A stretch of 64,000 nt of DNA from Daejeonella sp. JGW-45. GTDB taxonomy: Bacteria > Bacteroidota > Bacteroidia > Sphingobacteriales > Sphingobacteriaceae. A program made the position numbers and the translations under genes. Shown here piece after piece: positions 9,150 through 18,186 of the stretch; position 1 is the first letter of the stretch; every line of letters starts with the position of its first letter. The notes under the pieces were generated by a model. It had not been told where the DNA came from and searched no databases. It was given only the letters and a program-made list of their open reading frames with translations. The stretch spans positions 234,645 through 298,644 of the forward strand of contig NZ_JARKNC010000010.1 of NCBI RefSeq assembly GCF_029360805.1. The letters run 5' to 3'.

Positions 9150-9443
9150 TTATAGTGTTGCGAAAATATCAGCCTCACGCATGATCAGGTATTCTTTACC
9201 GTCGTGAGTGATTTCAGTACCAGCATACTTTCCGTATAACACTACGTCTCCTACTTTGTAGGCCATAGGGATTAAATTTCCAGTTTGCTCTGCATACTTT
9301 CCAGGACCTACAGCTACAACTGTTCCTTTTTGTGGTTTTTCTTTAGCAGTATCAGGAATATAAAGTCCTGATGCGGTTTTTTCTTCAGCAGGAGCAGCTT
9401 CTATAACTACCCGGTCTGCGCTAGGTTTGATATTTAATGCCAT
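9150..9443 (-). CDS. groES: Co-chaperonin GroES
   Basis: 97 residues. It starts [28 protein letters not shown], contains the mobile-loop region and VVAVGPGKY, and ends [31 protein letters not shown], all typical of the 10-kDa chaperonin. It caps the GroEL ring. It is first in the groES-groEL pair. Confidence 0.98.
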   Translation of the reverse strand: MALNIKPSADRVVIEAAPAEEKTASGLYIPDTAKEKPQKGTVVAVGPGKYAEQTGNLIPMAYKVGDVVLYGKYAGTEITHDGKEYLIMREADIFATL

Positions 9444-9615
9444 AGTTTAATTATGTATTTATTTGATTGAATTTTATGTCTCTTGATCGTCACTAATTAT
9501 GCCAAAGCATGAAGCCTGCAGATTCTTGTCAAATTTTCCTTTTTAATTATCGAACCCGCGATCTCTAACTATCTGCGGTGTCATGCTGTCAGTCAAATGT
9601 CAGGTTTTTGGCAAT

Positions 9616-9645
9616 AAAAAAGGCCTCCCAAAAGGCGGCCTTTTC
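9616..9645 (-). terminator. Intrinsic terminator after secG
   Basis: On the minus strand AAGGCCGCC and GGGAGGCCTT form a near-perfect stem around TTTT, followed by a T-rich run. It lies about 20 bp past the secG stop. Confidence 0.8.
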
Positions 9646-9664
9646 ATAATATTTAAGTTATTTT

Positions 9665-10009
9665 TTATTTTTTGTTCGTATCAGCTGGCGCAGCCGGAAG
9701 CGGCAGGCTCGAAGGAGCTGCGACCGGAACCGCTGGTTTATTGATCTGGTCCTGGATCTCTCTTCCTTCCTGATTAACAGCACCACCCTTATCTACAACT
9801 ACGTTAACAAGCAGTGATAATACCATAAGGCTAACGGCAAGAACCCATGTTCCTTTCTCCAAAAAGTCTCCCGTGCGCTGTACACCCATAATATTATTAG
9901 ATCCGGCAAACCCTGAAGACAGGCCGCCACCTTTAGGGTTTTGGATTAAAACGATCAGTACCAGTAAAACACAAACAATGATCGCCAGGATAACAATTGT
10001 ATATAACAT
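9665..10009 (-). CDS. secG: Preprotein translocase subunit SecG
   Basis: 114 residues. Helix 1 (MLYTIVILAIIVCVLLVLIVLIQ), the conserved NPKGGGLSSGFAGSNNIMGVQRTGDFLEKGT loop and helix 2 (WVLAVSLMVLSLLVNVVVD) are the SecG fold. The C-terminal ~30 residues are Pro/Ala-rich. It is the third component of the SecYEG channel in the inner membrane. It is the last gene of the sigma-54 activator, lptE, TPR-like, secG block and ends at a terminator. Confidence 0.95.
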   Translation of the reverse strand: MLYTIVILAIIVCVLLVLIVLIQNPKGGGLSSGFAGSNNIMGVQRTGDFLEKGTWVLAVSLMVLSLLVNVVVDKGGAVNQEGREIQDQINKPAVPVAAPSSLPLPAAPADTNKK

Positions 10010-10015
10010 ATTTCT

Positions 10016-11287
10016 TTAATTTACTTTCTTTTCTAATTCACGAATTTGGTCGGCAAAGTACGGGCTTTTTTCCGGAAACTTCAAACTTAATTTTTTGTAA
10101 GTGTCAATAGCTTTGTGAAATAACATCTGATCTGTATAGATCTGAGCAAGCGTTTCCGAAACAAGGTCATTAGGATCCTCCGCACTTTTCCGCGCTTTGT
10201 TCTCCGTGTCCAGCTTATCAGAATTAGGCGCTTTGATCTGCGGCTCTTCCCGGAGGAACTTTTCAAGTATGTAATCCTCTTTTCGTTTTACCTGAAATGG
10301 CACGGTTCGCGGCGCATTTTCAAACTGATCAACCGGCGATTGCAGATGAAAGATGTTTTCGATTATCTGGCTGCTCAACTGATCCACGGTGTTCCTTTTA
10401 ATGCTTTGGGTAGTATCCAACTGAAAGTTCACGTATGGCTGATAATTTTCCGTATGTTCTTTCCTGGTTTTATTGAGCCACCACAGGAACGAGTAAGGCA
10501 TCTTATCATCGTCATACTTCGAAACCTTTTGCTGCTCTTCGGCATTGACGTTATGAGAGATGTTTTCCGCAATATCTGCTTCCGGGCGGAAAACATTCTC
10601 CGTTTGGTCAATAAGAGGCTCAGTGATCTCTTCTTCTTTCAGATAATCGGCAGGAATAGCATGTTGCTTGATCAGGAGGTCCAGTTCATCTTCTTCGGAA
10701 GGTGCCGCTTCGGCTGCTGAAACAGGTGATTCTTTTTTAACATCGCTATCCGCCAGATCTGCAGCCGGTTCGGGTTCAGGCTTTTCCTCCTTTTCAATCG
10801 GCGCATCATCAATTTCCGGCTGAAAGAGAACTTCGTTCTCAGGGCTTTCAGCTTCGGGACTTAAAATATGCTCAATATCCTCTAAGCCCCTGATTTCCTC
10901 AATCTGATCATCATCACCGTCCAGATCCTGCGGTACGATCGGCTCAGATGGATCCGGTTCAAAGAGCGTATCTTTGACGGGATCAGGATCCATGTTGCTT
11001 TTCTCTGGTTCGGCCAGAACCGGCGCCGGACTAACCTCCTCGCGCGTTTCCGCGCTCTTTAAACGTTCAGCATCTTCTATGAGCGTCCGCAGGATATTGC
11101 CATTGCCTGAATATAATGCGGCCCGGGCTAATGAACTTTCAAAATCTGCCGAATCTGCCTGGAGAAGCGAGCGGGAATAAAAGGCCCGGATCAGTTGTGA
11201 ATAAGGATACTTCTCAATTAAACTCTCAAGCGCTTTTGAGTTATCAGCCTGTATGGCAGATGGATCATAAATAAGATCCGAAAACAT
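10016..11287 (-). CDS. TPR-like hypothetical protein with long acidic middle
   Basis: 423 residues from the ATG at 11287, chosen because AGGAG lies ~11 nt upstream; a longer TTG-initiated form (to 11371) would overlap lptE by 14 bp. The N-terminal ~80 residues form helical repeats (ALESLIEKYPYSQLIRAFYSRSLL). The middle is highly acidic and Pro/Glu-rich, probably disordered. The C-terminal ~60 residues read as a TPR-like pair (ETLAQIYTDQMLFHKAIDTYKKLSLKFPEK). No signal peptide, so probably cytoplasmic. The same neighbours (lptE, secG) suggest an envelope-related role, but no function can be assigned. Confidence 0.75.
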   Translation of the reverse strand: MFSDLIYDPSAIQADNSKALESLIEKYPYSQLIRAFYSRSLLQADSADFESSLARAALYSGNGNILRTLIEDAERLKSAETREEVSPAPVLAEPEKSNMDPDPVKDTLFEPDPSEPIVPQDLDGDDDQIEEIRGLEDIEHILSPEAESPENEVLFQPEIDDAPIEKEEKPEPEPAADLADSDVKKESPVSAAEAAPSEEDELDLLIKQHAIPADYLKEEEITEPLIDQTENVFRPEADIAENISHNVNAEEQQKVSKYDDDKMPYSFLWWLNKTRKEHTENYQPYVNFQLDTTQSIKRNTVDQLSSQIIENIFHLQSPVDQFENAPRTVPFQVKRKEDYILEKFLREEPQIKAPNSDKLDTENKARKSAEDPNDLVSETLAQIYTDQMLFHKAIDTYKKLSLKFPEKSPYFADQIRELEKKVN

Positions 11288-11357
11288 TTTTTTATTAAGC
11301 TCCTGAGAATTGTTCTGTTCCACTATGCTGTTCTGATTTTTGAAATCTAAAAATTTT

Positions 11358-11888
11358 TTACCAATTGGCAAAAGCCTTGTTAAAAATAAGCTCCGACAAT
11401 TGCCGGTTAATAAGTGTGATCAGTTTTTGCTGCTGGGATTCTATGGAGCCCTGCGTTAAGCTGAATTCCTGGTTGGCAGAGAAGCTTTCTTCAAAACCAA
11501 GTTCGGGCTTAAGCGCATTGGTGTATTTTACGCTTACGGTTACGGTGATCCGTGTCAGCCCCGCGCGGTCGTTTCCCTGAATGGCTACCGGGCGCACTGA
11601 ATAATCGGTTATCCGGCCCTCAAAGTTGGCGTCCGCCTCTGAGCGTATGATGCTGAGCCTCGACTGGTTCCTGATCCTTTCTTTCAAAGCCTCCGTAAAC
11701 TGTGAGCTTAAGTAAGGGATCACCAATGTTGCATTATTCTCGAAGAACTGTACCGAAATAGTTTTCATTTCTTCAGGGATCGATGCACCTGTGAAGGTAT
11801 ACACACCACAGCCCTGGGCCAGGAATATCACGGGCAGCATGACGTAGATACAAGCGAGTTTAACACGTTTATACATCCTTAAAAACAT
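11358..11888 (-). CDS. lptE: LptE-family LPS-assembly lipoprotein
   Basis: 176 residues with a lipoprotein signal ending LAQGC (Cys27). The mature part begins GVYTFTGASIPEEMKTISVQFFENNA and contains TEALKERIRNQSRLSIIRSEADANFEGRITDY, as in Bacteroidota LptE-like proteins. LptE would plug the LptD translocon at the outer membrane. The start overlaps the stop of the sigma-54 activator (TAATG), so the two are translationally coupled. A second Met four residues later is also possible. Confidence 0.87.
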   Translation of the reverse strand: MFLRMYKRVKLACIYVMLPVIFLAQGCGVYTFTGASIPEEMKTISVQFFENNATLVIPYLSSQFTEALKERIRNQSRLSIIRSEADANFEGRITDYSVRPVAIQGNDRAGLTRITVTVSVKYTNALKPELGFEESFSANQEFSLTQGSIESQQQKLITLINRQLSELIFNKAFANW

Positions 11889-13117
11889 TAAAGTTCAAGT
11901 TCTTTGATTTTACGGTATAAGGTCCTTTCAGAGATCCCGAGCTCCCCGGCAGCCAGTTTACGTTTGCCCTTATGCTTCTTGAGCGCTTTTTTGATCAGGT
12001 CTGATTCTTTGTCGACGAGCGACAAAGATTCTTCCACTTCTTCGGCCTCATGGGTTATTTCGTATGACTTATCATTCGGCTGATGGATCACCAGCTTATG
12101 AGGATCTGCCGGGTGATTGGCTGAAGGTAATTCTATATCCCGGTAAAGCTGGTTGATCACCTGTTGATTTGAAGAAAAGTCGGCGGCATTGCCCCCATTC
12201 TGTATGATATCAGCAACCAGCTTTTTAAGGTCGGTCATGTCTTTTTTCATGTCAAACAGAACCTTGTACAGGATATCCCTCTCCGAGAAATCATCCTTGT
12301 CGGGGTTATGTACACGCATCGGCAGCGTACTGCCAGCCTCTTTGGGAATATAGTTCAGCAGGCTCTGTGCGGTAAGATTTCTCTCCTTCTCCAGCACTGC
12401 GATCTGCTCGGCAATGTTTTTCAGCTGGCGTACGTTTCCCGGCCAGCTGTAATCCATAAGTAATTGCTGTGCACTCTGGTCGAGCTGTACCGAAGGGCTG
12501 CGGTATTTATCTGTAAAGTCTGCAATGAATTTTCTGAACAGCAGATTGATGTCCTCTTTCCTTTCGCGCAAAGCGGGCACTTTAAGCGGTACAGTATTCA
12601 GCCGGTAGTAAAGATCCTCTCTGAACTTTCCGGCTATCACCGCATCAAAAACATCTTTGTTTGTCGCTGCTATTACCCTCACATTAGTCTTTTGTACCTT
12701 TGAAGATCCTACCCGGATGTACTCACCTGTTTCAAGAACCCTCAGCAGGCGGGCTTGTGTTCCGAGCGGCAATTCTGCCACCTCATCAAGAAATATCGTG
12801 CCACCGTCAACTACTTCAAAGTATCCTTTCCTGGCATCGGATGCGCCGGTGAATGATCCTTTCTCGTGACCGAACAGTTCCGAGTCTATAGTTCCTTCCG
12901 GAATCGCACCGCAGTTAACCGCTATGAACGGCCCGTGCTTGCGGGCACTCATAGAATGAATAATATGCGAAAAAACTTCTTTACCGCTTCCGCTTTCGCC
13001 GGTTATTAAAACTGAAATATCCGTTGGCGCAACCTGACGCGCTATATCAATAGCCCTGTTTAGGAGCGGCGAATTTCCAATTATTCCAAAACGGTTCTTT
13101 ATGTCCTGAACGTCCAT
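11888..13117 (-). CDS. Sigma-54-dependent (AAA+) transcriptional activator without N-terminal sensor
   Basis: 409 residues. The AAA+ domain begins almost at the N-terminus: Walker A GESGSGKE at ~40-47, the sigma-54 contact loop as GSFTGAS (a variant of GAFTGA), and Walker B GGTIFLDEVAEL. A Fis-type HTH closes the protein (LIKKALKKHKGKRKLAAGELGISERTLYRKIKEL). There is no receiver, GAF or PAS domain ahead of the AAA+ part, so regulation must come from another protein, the central linker or expression level. It is coupled to lptE by a TAATG overlap. Targets cannot be told from sequence. Confidence 0.9.
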   Translation of the reverse strand: MDVQDIKNRFGIIGNSPLLNRAIDIARQVAPTDISVLITGESGSGKEVFSHIIHSMSARKHGPFIAVNCGAIPEGTIDSELFGHEKGSFTGASDARKGYFEVVDGGTIFLDEVAELPLGTQARLLRVLETGEYIRVGSSKVQKTNVRVIAATNKDVFDAVIAGKFREDLYYRLNTVPLKVPALRERKEDINLLFRKFIADFTDKYRSPSVQLDQSAQQLLMDYSWPGNVRQLKNIAEQIAVLEKERNLTAQSLLNYIPKEAGSTLPMRVHNPDKDDFSERDILYKVLFDMKKDMTDLKKLVADIIQNGGNAADFSSNQQVINQLYRDIELPSANHPADPHKLVIHQPNDKSYEITHEAEEVEESLSLVDKESDLIKKALKKHKGKRKLAAGELGISERTLYRKIKELEL

Positions 13118-13153
13118 TTTCTTATCTCCCTGGCTTATATAAGCCTCAATCTC

Positions 13154-14653
13154 TTATTTAGTTGTCACTATTTTACCGATCAGTGTTGCCGGCGTACACC
13201 TCTCGATCATCACGTTTACATAATCTCCCGGTTTATGGTCGCCTGACACGGGAAATATCACTGTGATGTTATATTCTGTCTTGCCTGAAAAATCCAGGTC
13301 TGATTTCTTGGAAAGCCCGTCGATCAGTACCCTGTAGGTTTTACCAAGATGCTTCAGCAGGCGTTTATGCGACCCTTCCTGCTGCTTGGCAAGTACCTCA
13401 TTAAAGCGGCGTGTTTTAACATCCTGCGGGATATCATCCTCAAAACGTTTTGCTGCCAGGGTTCCCGGCCGTTCTGAATAGGTATACATGTATGCAAAGT
13501 CATATTGCACATAATCCATCATGCTCAACGTATCCTGATGTTCTTCTTCAGTTTCTGTGCAGAAACCTATGATCACATCCGTGGAAATTGCACAATCAGG
13601 TATGATGCGTTTAATTGTATCAACACGCTCCAGGTACCATTCACGGGTATAAGTTCGGTTCATCAGATCGAGCACACGTGAATTTCCCGACTGCACCGGC
13701 AGGTGGATATGATTACAAATGTTATCATACTTCACCATGGTGTGCAGTACTTCGTCTGTTATATCTTTCGGATGCGACGTTGAAAAACGTACCCTCAAAT
13801 CCGGGTCTATCTGGGCAACCATCTCCAGAAGCTGGGCGAAGTTTGTTGATTGCTGTGAATTGCCGGTTGCCAGCAGCTCTGCTGTAAGTTCTCCATTTTC
13901 TATCTCCTGTTCCCCATTCCCCGAACTCCATTTATACGAATCCACATTCTGCCCTAATAAAGTAACCTCCTTATAGCCGTTATTAAAGAGCTCGGTTGCC
14001 TCCTGAACGATAGAGTAAGGGTCGCGGCTCCGTTCACGTCCGCGGGTAAAAGGAACCACGCAGAAAGAACACATGTTGTCACAACCACGCATGATTGAAA
14101 CAAATGCCGAGATGCCATTGCTGTTTAAACGTACCGGGCTGATATCAGCGTAGGTTTCCTCACGCGACAATAACACGTTCACAGCACGGCCGCCTTCATC
14201 CGCCTGGTTGATCAGGTTGGGAAGGTCGCGGTATGAATCCGGTCCGATAACGATATCGACCAGCTTCTCTTCTTCCAAGAATTTAGATTTAAGCCGTTCC
14301 GCCATACACCCGAGTACGCCGATAGTCATCCCGGGGCTTTTTTTCTTGGCGGCGCCAAATTCTCTTAAACGGTTCCTGACCCGCTGCTCAGCATTGTCGC
14401 GGATCGAGCAGGTATTAATAAAGATAACATCAGCTTCTTTATATTGAGAAGTGGTCTCAAATCCCATATCAAGCATGATCGAAGCAACGATCTCGCTGTC
14501 TGCGAAGTTCATAGCACAACCATAGCTCTCTATGTAAAGCTTACGGCCTGTGTATTTCGCCGTTCGCTCAATCACTAAAGCTTCTCCCTGCCTGGATTCG
14601 TCATGAAGCGTGGGATGTAGAGTATCTTTAAAATCAGCTGGCCTGTCAAACAT
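13154..14653 (-). CDS. miaB: tRNA-2-methylthio-N6-dimethylallyladenosine synthase MiaB
   Basis: 499 residues, longer than the ~440-480 usual. The N-terminal UPF0004 domain binds one Fe-S cluster ([32 protein letters not shown]). The radical-SAM motif [22 protein letters not shown] is near residue 190, and a TRAM domain ends the protein. It methylthiolates i6A37 of tRNAs reading UNN codons. After [11 protein letters not shown] there is an unusual Ser/Gly/Glu-rich insertion of ~30 residues encoded partly by a 7-bp-period repeat (13889-13929), which probably forms a surface loop. Confidence 0.95.
   Translation of the reverse strand: MFDRPADFKDTLHPTLHDESRQGEALVIERTAKYTGRKLYIESYGCAMNFADSEIVASIMLDMGFETTSQYKEADVIFINTCSIRDNAEQRVRNRLREFGAAKKKSPGMTIGVLGCMAERLKSKFLEEEKLVDIVIGPDSYRDLPNLINQADEGGRAVNVLLSREETYADISPVRLNSNGISAFVSIMRGCDNMCSFCVVPFTRGRERSRDPYSIVQEATELFNNGYKEVTLLGQNVDSYKWSSGNGEQEIENGELTAELLATGNSQQSTNFAQLLEMVAQIDPDLRVRFSTSHPKDITDEVLHTMVKYDNICNHIHLPVQSGNSRVLDLMNRTYTREWYLERVDTIKRIIPDCAISTDVIIGFCTETEEEHQDTLSMMDYVQYDFAYMYTYSERPGTLAAKRFEDDIPQDVKTRRFNEVLAKQQEGSHKRLLKHLGKTYRVLIDGLSKKSDLDFSGKTEYNITVIFPVSGDHKPGDYVNVMIERCTPATLIGKIVTTK
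13889..13929. repeat. Heptad stutter repeat inside miaB
   Basis: Plus-strand words TTCTCCA, TTTTCTA, TCTCCTG, TTCCCCA, TTCCCCG, AACTCC follow a 7-bp period. They encode part of the extra loop of MiaB. The reading frame stays open. Confidence 0.65.
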
Positions 14654-14674
14654 CTATAAAACTATATTAAACCA

Positions 14675-14682
14675 CAAAATTA
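14675..14682 (-). promoter_or_regulatory. Promoter -7 element (TAATTTTG) for miaB
   Basis: Minus-strand TAATTTTG matches TAnnTTTG and lies 21 nt before the miaB ATG. Confidence 0.4.
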
Positions 14683-14803
14683 CGAATTTTTCCCCTTAAT
14701 GACAATTTGGCAGTGATGGTTTTTGAATAAGATGACTAAATTGGGACTAAGAAATAAGCAGCAGGATACGATAATGCCTTATTATTAAACGTTTAGCAGA
14801 TAT

Positions 14804-16615
14804 ATGGTGCAAAAAAGTTCAGGAATCAAAAAATGGAAGTGGCTTGTTTCTATTCTGTTGATCTCTTGTATCCTGATCACATCCTCGGCGATTTACCTCA
14901 ACTACCGGTGGAAGCCTGTTCTGACCAGCAGGATAAAAAATGCAGTTGAAACGTCTACAAACGGCTTGTACAGTATTGACTTCGAGAATATCCGCACCAA
15001 TATGGTTACCGGAAGGATAAGCGTAGAGAATATTGTCTTCCTGCCCGATACCTCAATCTTCGATAAGATGAGTGCAGATAGCCTGGCGCCAAGGCATCTT
15101 TACAAGGTTGAAGTGAACGAGCTTATACTTAAGCGGGTGCACCCCTGGAAAATCTATTTCAATGGAATCCTGGAGATGGGTTCTGTGGTCATAGATAAAC
15201 CGAAGCTGGAAATAATTTTTACGAACAGCAAAAGAAACAAAGCCACAGTCAAACCGGATGTCAGAACCGCCTGGCAGCGTCTTGCGCCGTATTTGCGGTC
15301 GCTGAAAGTCAAGGACATCACGTTCCAGGATGCCGACTTTCAATACGTTGACAAAAGCGAATCACCGGCGCGTATTACTAACCTCCGGGGTTTAACGATT
15401 AAAGTGAGCGACCTGCTGATAGACTCTTTGTCGCAGTATGATAAATCGCGCCTCTATCACACGAAAGATATTTATGCCGAGCTTAATTCCTACCGTTCTG
15501 TTACCGCCGACAGTAACTATACGATCCAGATAGGACAATTAACGGCCTCCACGGGTGAAGGTTATGCGCGGATCAAAGATTTCAAGCTCGTACCCCGGTA
15601 TGGCGAGATGGAATTCTCCCAGCGCTTCAAAACCCAGACAGACCGCTATTCAGTAAGCGTTGCAGATATGGAACTTAAAGATGTCGATTACAGGATGCTG
15701 AACAGTCAGCGCCGGCTCCTGGCTTCGCGGCTTAGACTGGACAAGGCTAATATTTCCATTTTTCTGAACCGCGCCATGCCTGATTCCCTGCGCGACCGCG
15801 GTAATAACTTTCCCCAGATATCATTGCAGCGGTTTAAGCTCGAAGGCCTGATCGATACATTGTTCCTCCAGGATTCGCGTGTAAATTACTCCGAGTATAA
15901 CCCCGATTCGAGGCGAAAAGGGACCGTGATCTTCAGTAAAATAAACGGCAATATCCGGAACATAACAAATGATTCGGCGAGCCTCGCTAAAAACTCCCGG
16001 TCAGAGGCCGACCTGACCGCCCTGCTCATGGACCGCGGCAGGTTTAACGTTAACATGAAATTCGACCTGGTCTCACCACAGGCTGCCTTCAGTTTCAAAG
16101 GAAATATTGGCCAAATGGATGCGGATATGTTTAATGCTGCAATTCGCCCGCTGTCCCTTATCGAGGTTAAATCAGGTTCTTTAAGTAAGATGGATTTTAG
16201 TGGGGAAGGAAGCATTAAAGGGGTAAAGGGACTGGTAGCATGCTACTATAATAATCTTAAAATAGCCCTTCTCGAGAAGAGTGAAAATAGTACCTGGCTC
16301 AGGCGCCGGGGTATTGCATCGATATTTGCCAATGTGCTGATCATTGAAAGCGAAAATCCATCTCCGGGCAAGCCTGTGCGAAAGGTGAATTATAATTATA
16401 TCCGCCCGGACCATTCCTCTTTTTTCAATATGATCTGGAAGGGACTGTCTTCTGCGCTTTTAGGCAGCATTGGCTTTGATGCCGAAACACAGCGTGAGAT
16501 CAAAGCCCGTTTGCGTAAAATGGAAATAGAGCGCTTTAACAAAGAGCAGAGGCGTGATGAAAGAGAAAAAAGGAAGGTGAAACGTAAGATCAACCGGCGG
16601 GACAGGAATAAATAA
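14804..16615 (+). CDS. AsmA-like membrane-anchored protein of unknown function
   Basis: 603 residues. One N-terminal membrane helix (WLVSILLISCILITSSAIYL) is followed by an AsmA/DUF748-like opening (YSIDFENIRTNMVTGRISVENIVFLPD). Long runs of amphipathic beta-strands follow, as expected for periplasmic proteins of the AsmA/VPS13-like bridge group. The last ~45 residues are strongly basic and charged (KAR, KEQRRDEREKRKVKRKINRR). It has no strict match I can name. Alone in its transcription unit, convergent with ilvE through a shared terminator. Possible role in envelope lipid transport is inference only. Confidence 0.75.
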   Translation: MVQKSSGIKKWKWLVSILLISCILITSSAIYLNYRWKPVLTSRIKNAVETSTNGLYSIDFENIRTNMVTGRISVENIVFLPDTSIFDKMSADSLAPRHLYKVEVNELILKRVHPWKIYFNGILEMGSVVIDKPKLEIIFTNSKRNKATVKPDVRTAWQRLAPYLRSLKVKDITFQDADFQYVDKSESPARITNLRGLTIKVSDLLIDSLSQYDKSRLYHTKDIYAELNSYRSVTADSNYTIQIGQLTASTGEGYARIKDFKLVPRYGEMEFSQRFKTQTDRYSVSVADMELKDVDYRMLNSQRRLLASRLRLDKANISIFLNRAMPDSLRDRGNNFPQISLQRFKLEGLIDTLFLQDSRVNYSEYNPDSRRKGTVIFSKINGNIRNITNDSASLAKNSRSEADLTALLMDRGRFNVNMKFDLVSPQAAFSFKGNIGQMDADMFNAAIRPLSLIEVKSGSLSKMDFSGEGSIKGVKGLVACYYNNLKIALLEKSENSTWLRRRGIASIFANVLIIESENPSPGKPVRKVNYNYIRPDHSSFFNMIWKGLSSALLGSIGFDAETQREIKARLRKMEIERFNKEQRRDEREKRKVKRKINRRDRNK

Positions 16616-16650
16616 GAAAAGCTGCCCGGATAATCAGACAGCTTTTCTTA
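16614..16650. terminator. Bidirectional terminator between the AsmA-like gene and ilvE
   Basis: AAGAAAAGCTG and CAGCTTTTCTT are perfect reverse complements around a 14-nt loop, with A/T-rich flanks on both sides. It overlaps the TAA of the AsmA-like gene. Confidence 0.85.
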
Positions 16651-16667
16651 ATAATTTATTAAAGGAA

Positions 16668-17738
16668 TTATCCTACGAAATAGTTCCAGCCGAACTCGTC
16701 GGCGGCACGACCGTATCTGATCTCGTTAAGTGTATTTAAAACCTTATTGGAAAACTCCCTTTTTGCAGGATCCGGTAATGTGTAAACCTCGCCTTCATGG
16801 GCTATTTCAGCAATGTGAGCTATTGTGGCCGCAGTGCCAGCGCCAAAGGCGTCGGTTATCCTGCCTTCTTTAATGCCCTGAAGGATCTCAGCAACCGAAA
16901 CACGACGCTCCTCAACTTCGATACCCCAGCTTTTCGCCAAGGTAATAACAGTGTCGCGGGTTACCCCTTTTAGAATCGTGTCACGTGTTGAAGGTGTGAT
17001 AACTTTTCCGTCCATCATGAACATAATATTTGCTGCACCGAGCTCTTCCATATAGGCGTGCTCGCGTGAATCGGTCCAGATCAGCTGATCAAAGCCCTCT
17101 TCGGTCGCCCTGCGCGCCGGAAGCATGGAGCCGCCATAATTGCCGGCTGCCTTTGCGAAACCGAAGCCACCATCGCTCGACCTTGAGAAATTGGTCTCGA
17201 TTTTTACCCGGAGATTCTTAGAGAAGTAAGGGCCGACCGGTCCGGTAAGGATCATAAACTTATATGTCTCGGAAGGAGTAACGCCTAAATAAGGATCCGT
17301 TGCAAACATGAACGGCCGGATATAAAGACTATGACCCTCTTTTGAAGGTATCCAATCCTTATCAATTTCTACGATAGCAGAGAGAGCTTGTAAATACATT
17401 TCAACCGGTATCTGAGGCATACACAGACGTTCAGCCGACGCATTCGAACGTTCCGCATTTTTCTCAGGACGGAAAATCGCGACCCGCCCATCCACATGTT
17501 TATAAGCCTTGATCCCTTCAAAGAACGCTTGCCCGTAGTGTAGCGCAGAAATAGCAGGGCTTAATCCGATCTCCCCGTAAGGGACTATCTGAAAATTCTT
17601 CCATTCACCGCCTTCATAATCGGCAACGAACATATGGTCAGAAAAGGTCTTGCCAAAGGGCAAGTTGTCAAAGTCTATCTTGGACAGACGTGACTCCGCT
17701 GTCTTAGTAACAGCGATGTTTAAAGTATCGGTTAACAT
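16668..17738 (-). CDS. ilvE: Branched-chain amino acid aminotransferase
   Basis: 356 residues from the ATG at 17738; the open frame continues upstream but that part has no family similarity. It has the BCAT class-IV fold: FGKTFSDHMFVADY, LHYGQAFFEGIKAYK, SLYIRPFMFATDP, the PLP-Lys region FAKAAGNYGGSMLPARRA, ELGAANIMF and FGAGTAATIAHI. It catalyses the last step of Leu/Ile/Val synthesis (and the first of their breakdown) with glutamate. It is a single-gene unit preceded by a long non-coding region. Confidence 0.95.
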   Translation of the reverse strand: MLTDTLNIAVTKTAESRLSKIDFDNLPFGKTFSDHMFVADYEGGEWKNFQIVPYGEIGLSPAISALHYGQAFFEGIKAYKHVDGRVAIFRPEKNAERSNASAERLCMPQIPVEMYLQALSAIVEIDKDWIPSKEGHSLYIRPFMFATDPYLGVTPSETYKFMILTGPVGPYFSKNLRVKIETNFSRSSDGGFGFAKAAGNYGGSMLPARRATEEGFDQLIWTDSREHAYMEELGAANIMFMMDGKVITPSTRDTILKGVTRDTVITLAKSWGIEVEERRVSVAEILQGIKEGRITDAFGAGTAATIAHIAEIAHEGEVYTLPDPAKREFSNKVLNTLNEIRYGRAADEFGWNYFVG

Positions 17739-18186
17739 GGTAATTATGGTTGGGAAGCGCAATTTACAAAAAAAAGTATTACGTCCTGTGCCAACCTGCG
17801 CATTTCTGCTCGTTCTCAAGCAGTAAGCATCTAAAATTCCCCCCAAAGCAAGGGTAGTCTTTTATTATTGATATATAAATTTATATAATATAAGAAGGAA
17901 ATTACTCTGATACAATTAGGAAGCTATTCGGAAATTGGTCGGATCCTATCCCTATCTCGGAGTCATTTCCGAATAATGTCCTAAGAAATAGCCTCGAAAT
18001 ATATAATTTAACTTCAGTTCACTCCAGCTTGGCGGAACTGTCAGCAGTTCGGTTTTAGCAAATAAGGCGGTATCGGATCGGGCTAAAAGCCCGTGGCAAT
18101 TAACCGGTGGTAATCCCGTGGTAACAACCGGTGGCTGTACCAAATCTAAAAGCCCGTACCAAAATCAGCCTGTGGCAAAGTAAGGC
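17739..18186. other. 448-bp non-coding region with inverted repeat and short GTGG repeats
   Basis: It lies between the ilvE start and the serB-like stop. The part at 17870-17900 is very A/T-rich. An 11-bp perfect inverted repeat, TATTCGGAAAT (17925-17935) and ATTTCCGAATA (17965-17975), encloses ~29 nt. From 18083 to 18180 the words CTAAAAGCCCGT (twice), CCGGTGG and CCCGTGG recur. No convincing ORF or RNA gene was recognised. Confidence 0.6.

Noticed and set aside
11288..11371. TTG start extending the TPR-like protein to 11371
   Set aside because: It would overlap lptE, and the ATG at 11287 has an AGGAG at suitable distance.
17952..18143. 63-residue minus-strand frame before ilvE
   Set aside because: Composition follows the GTGG repeats; no motif, no start signals.
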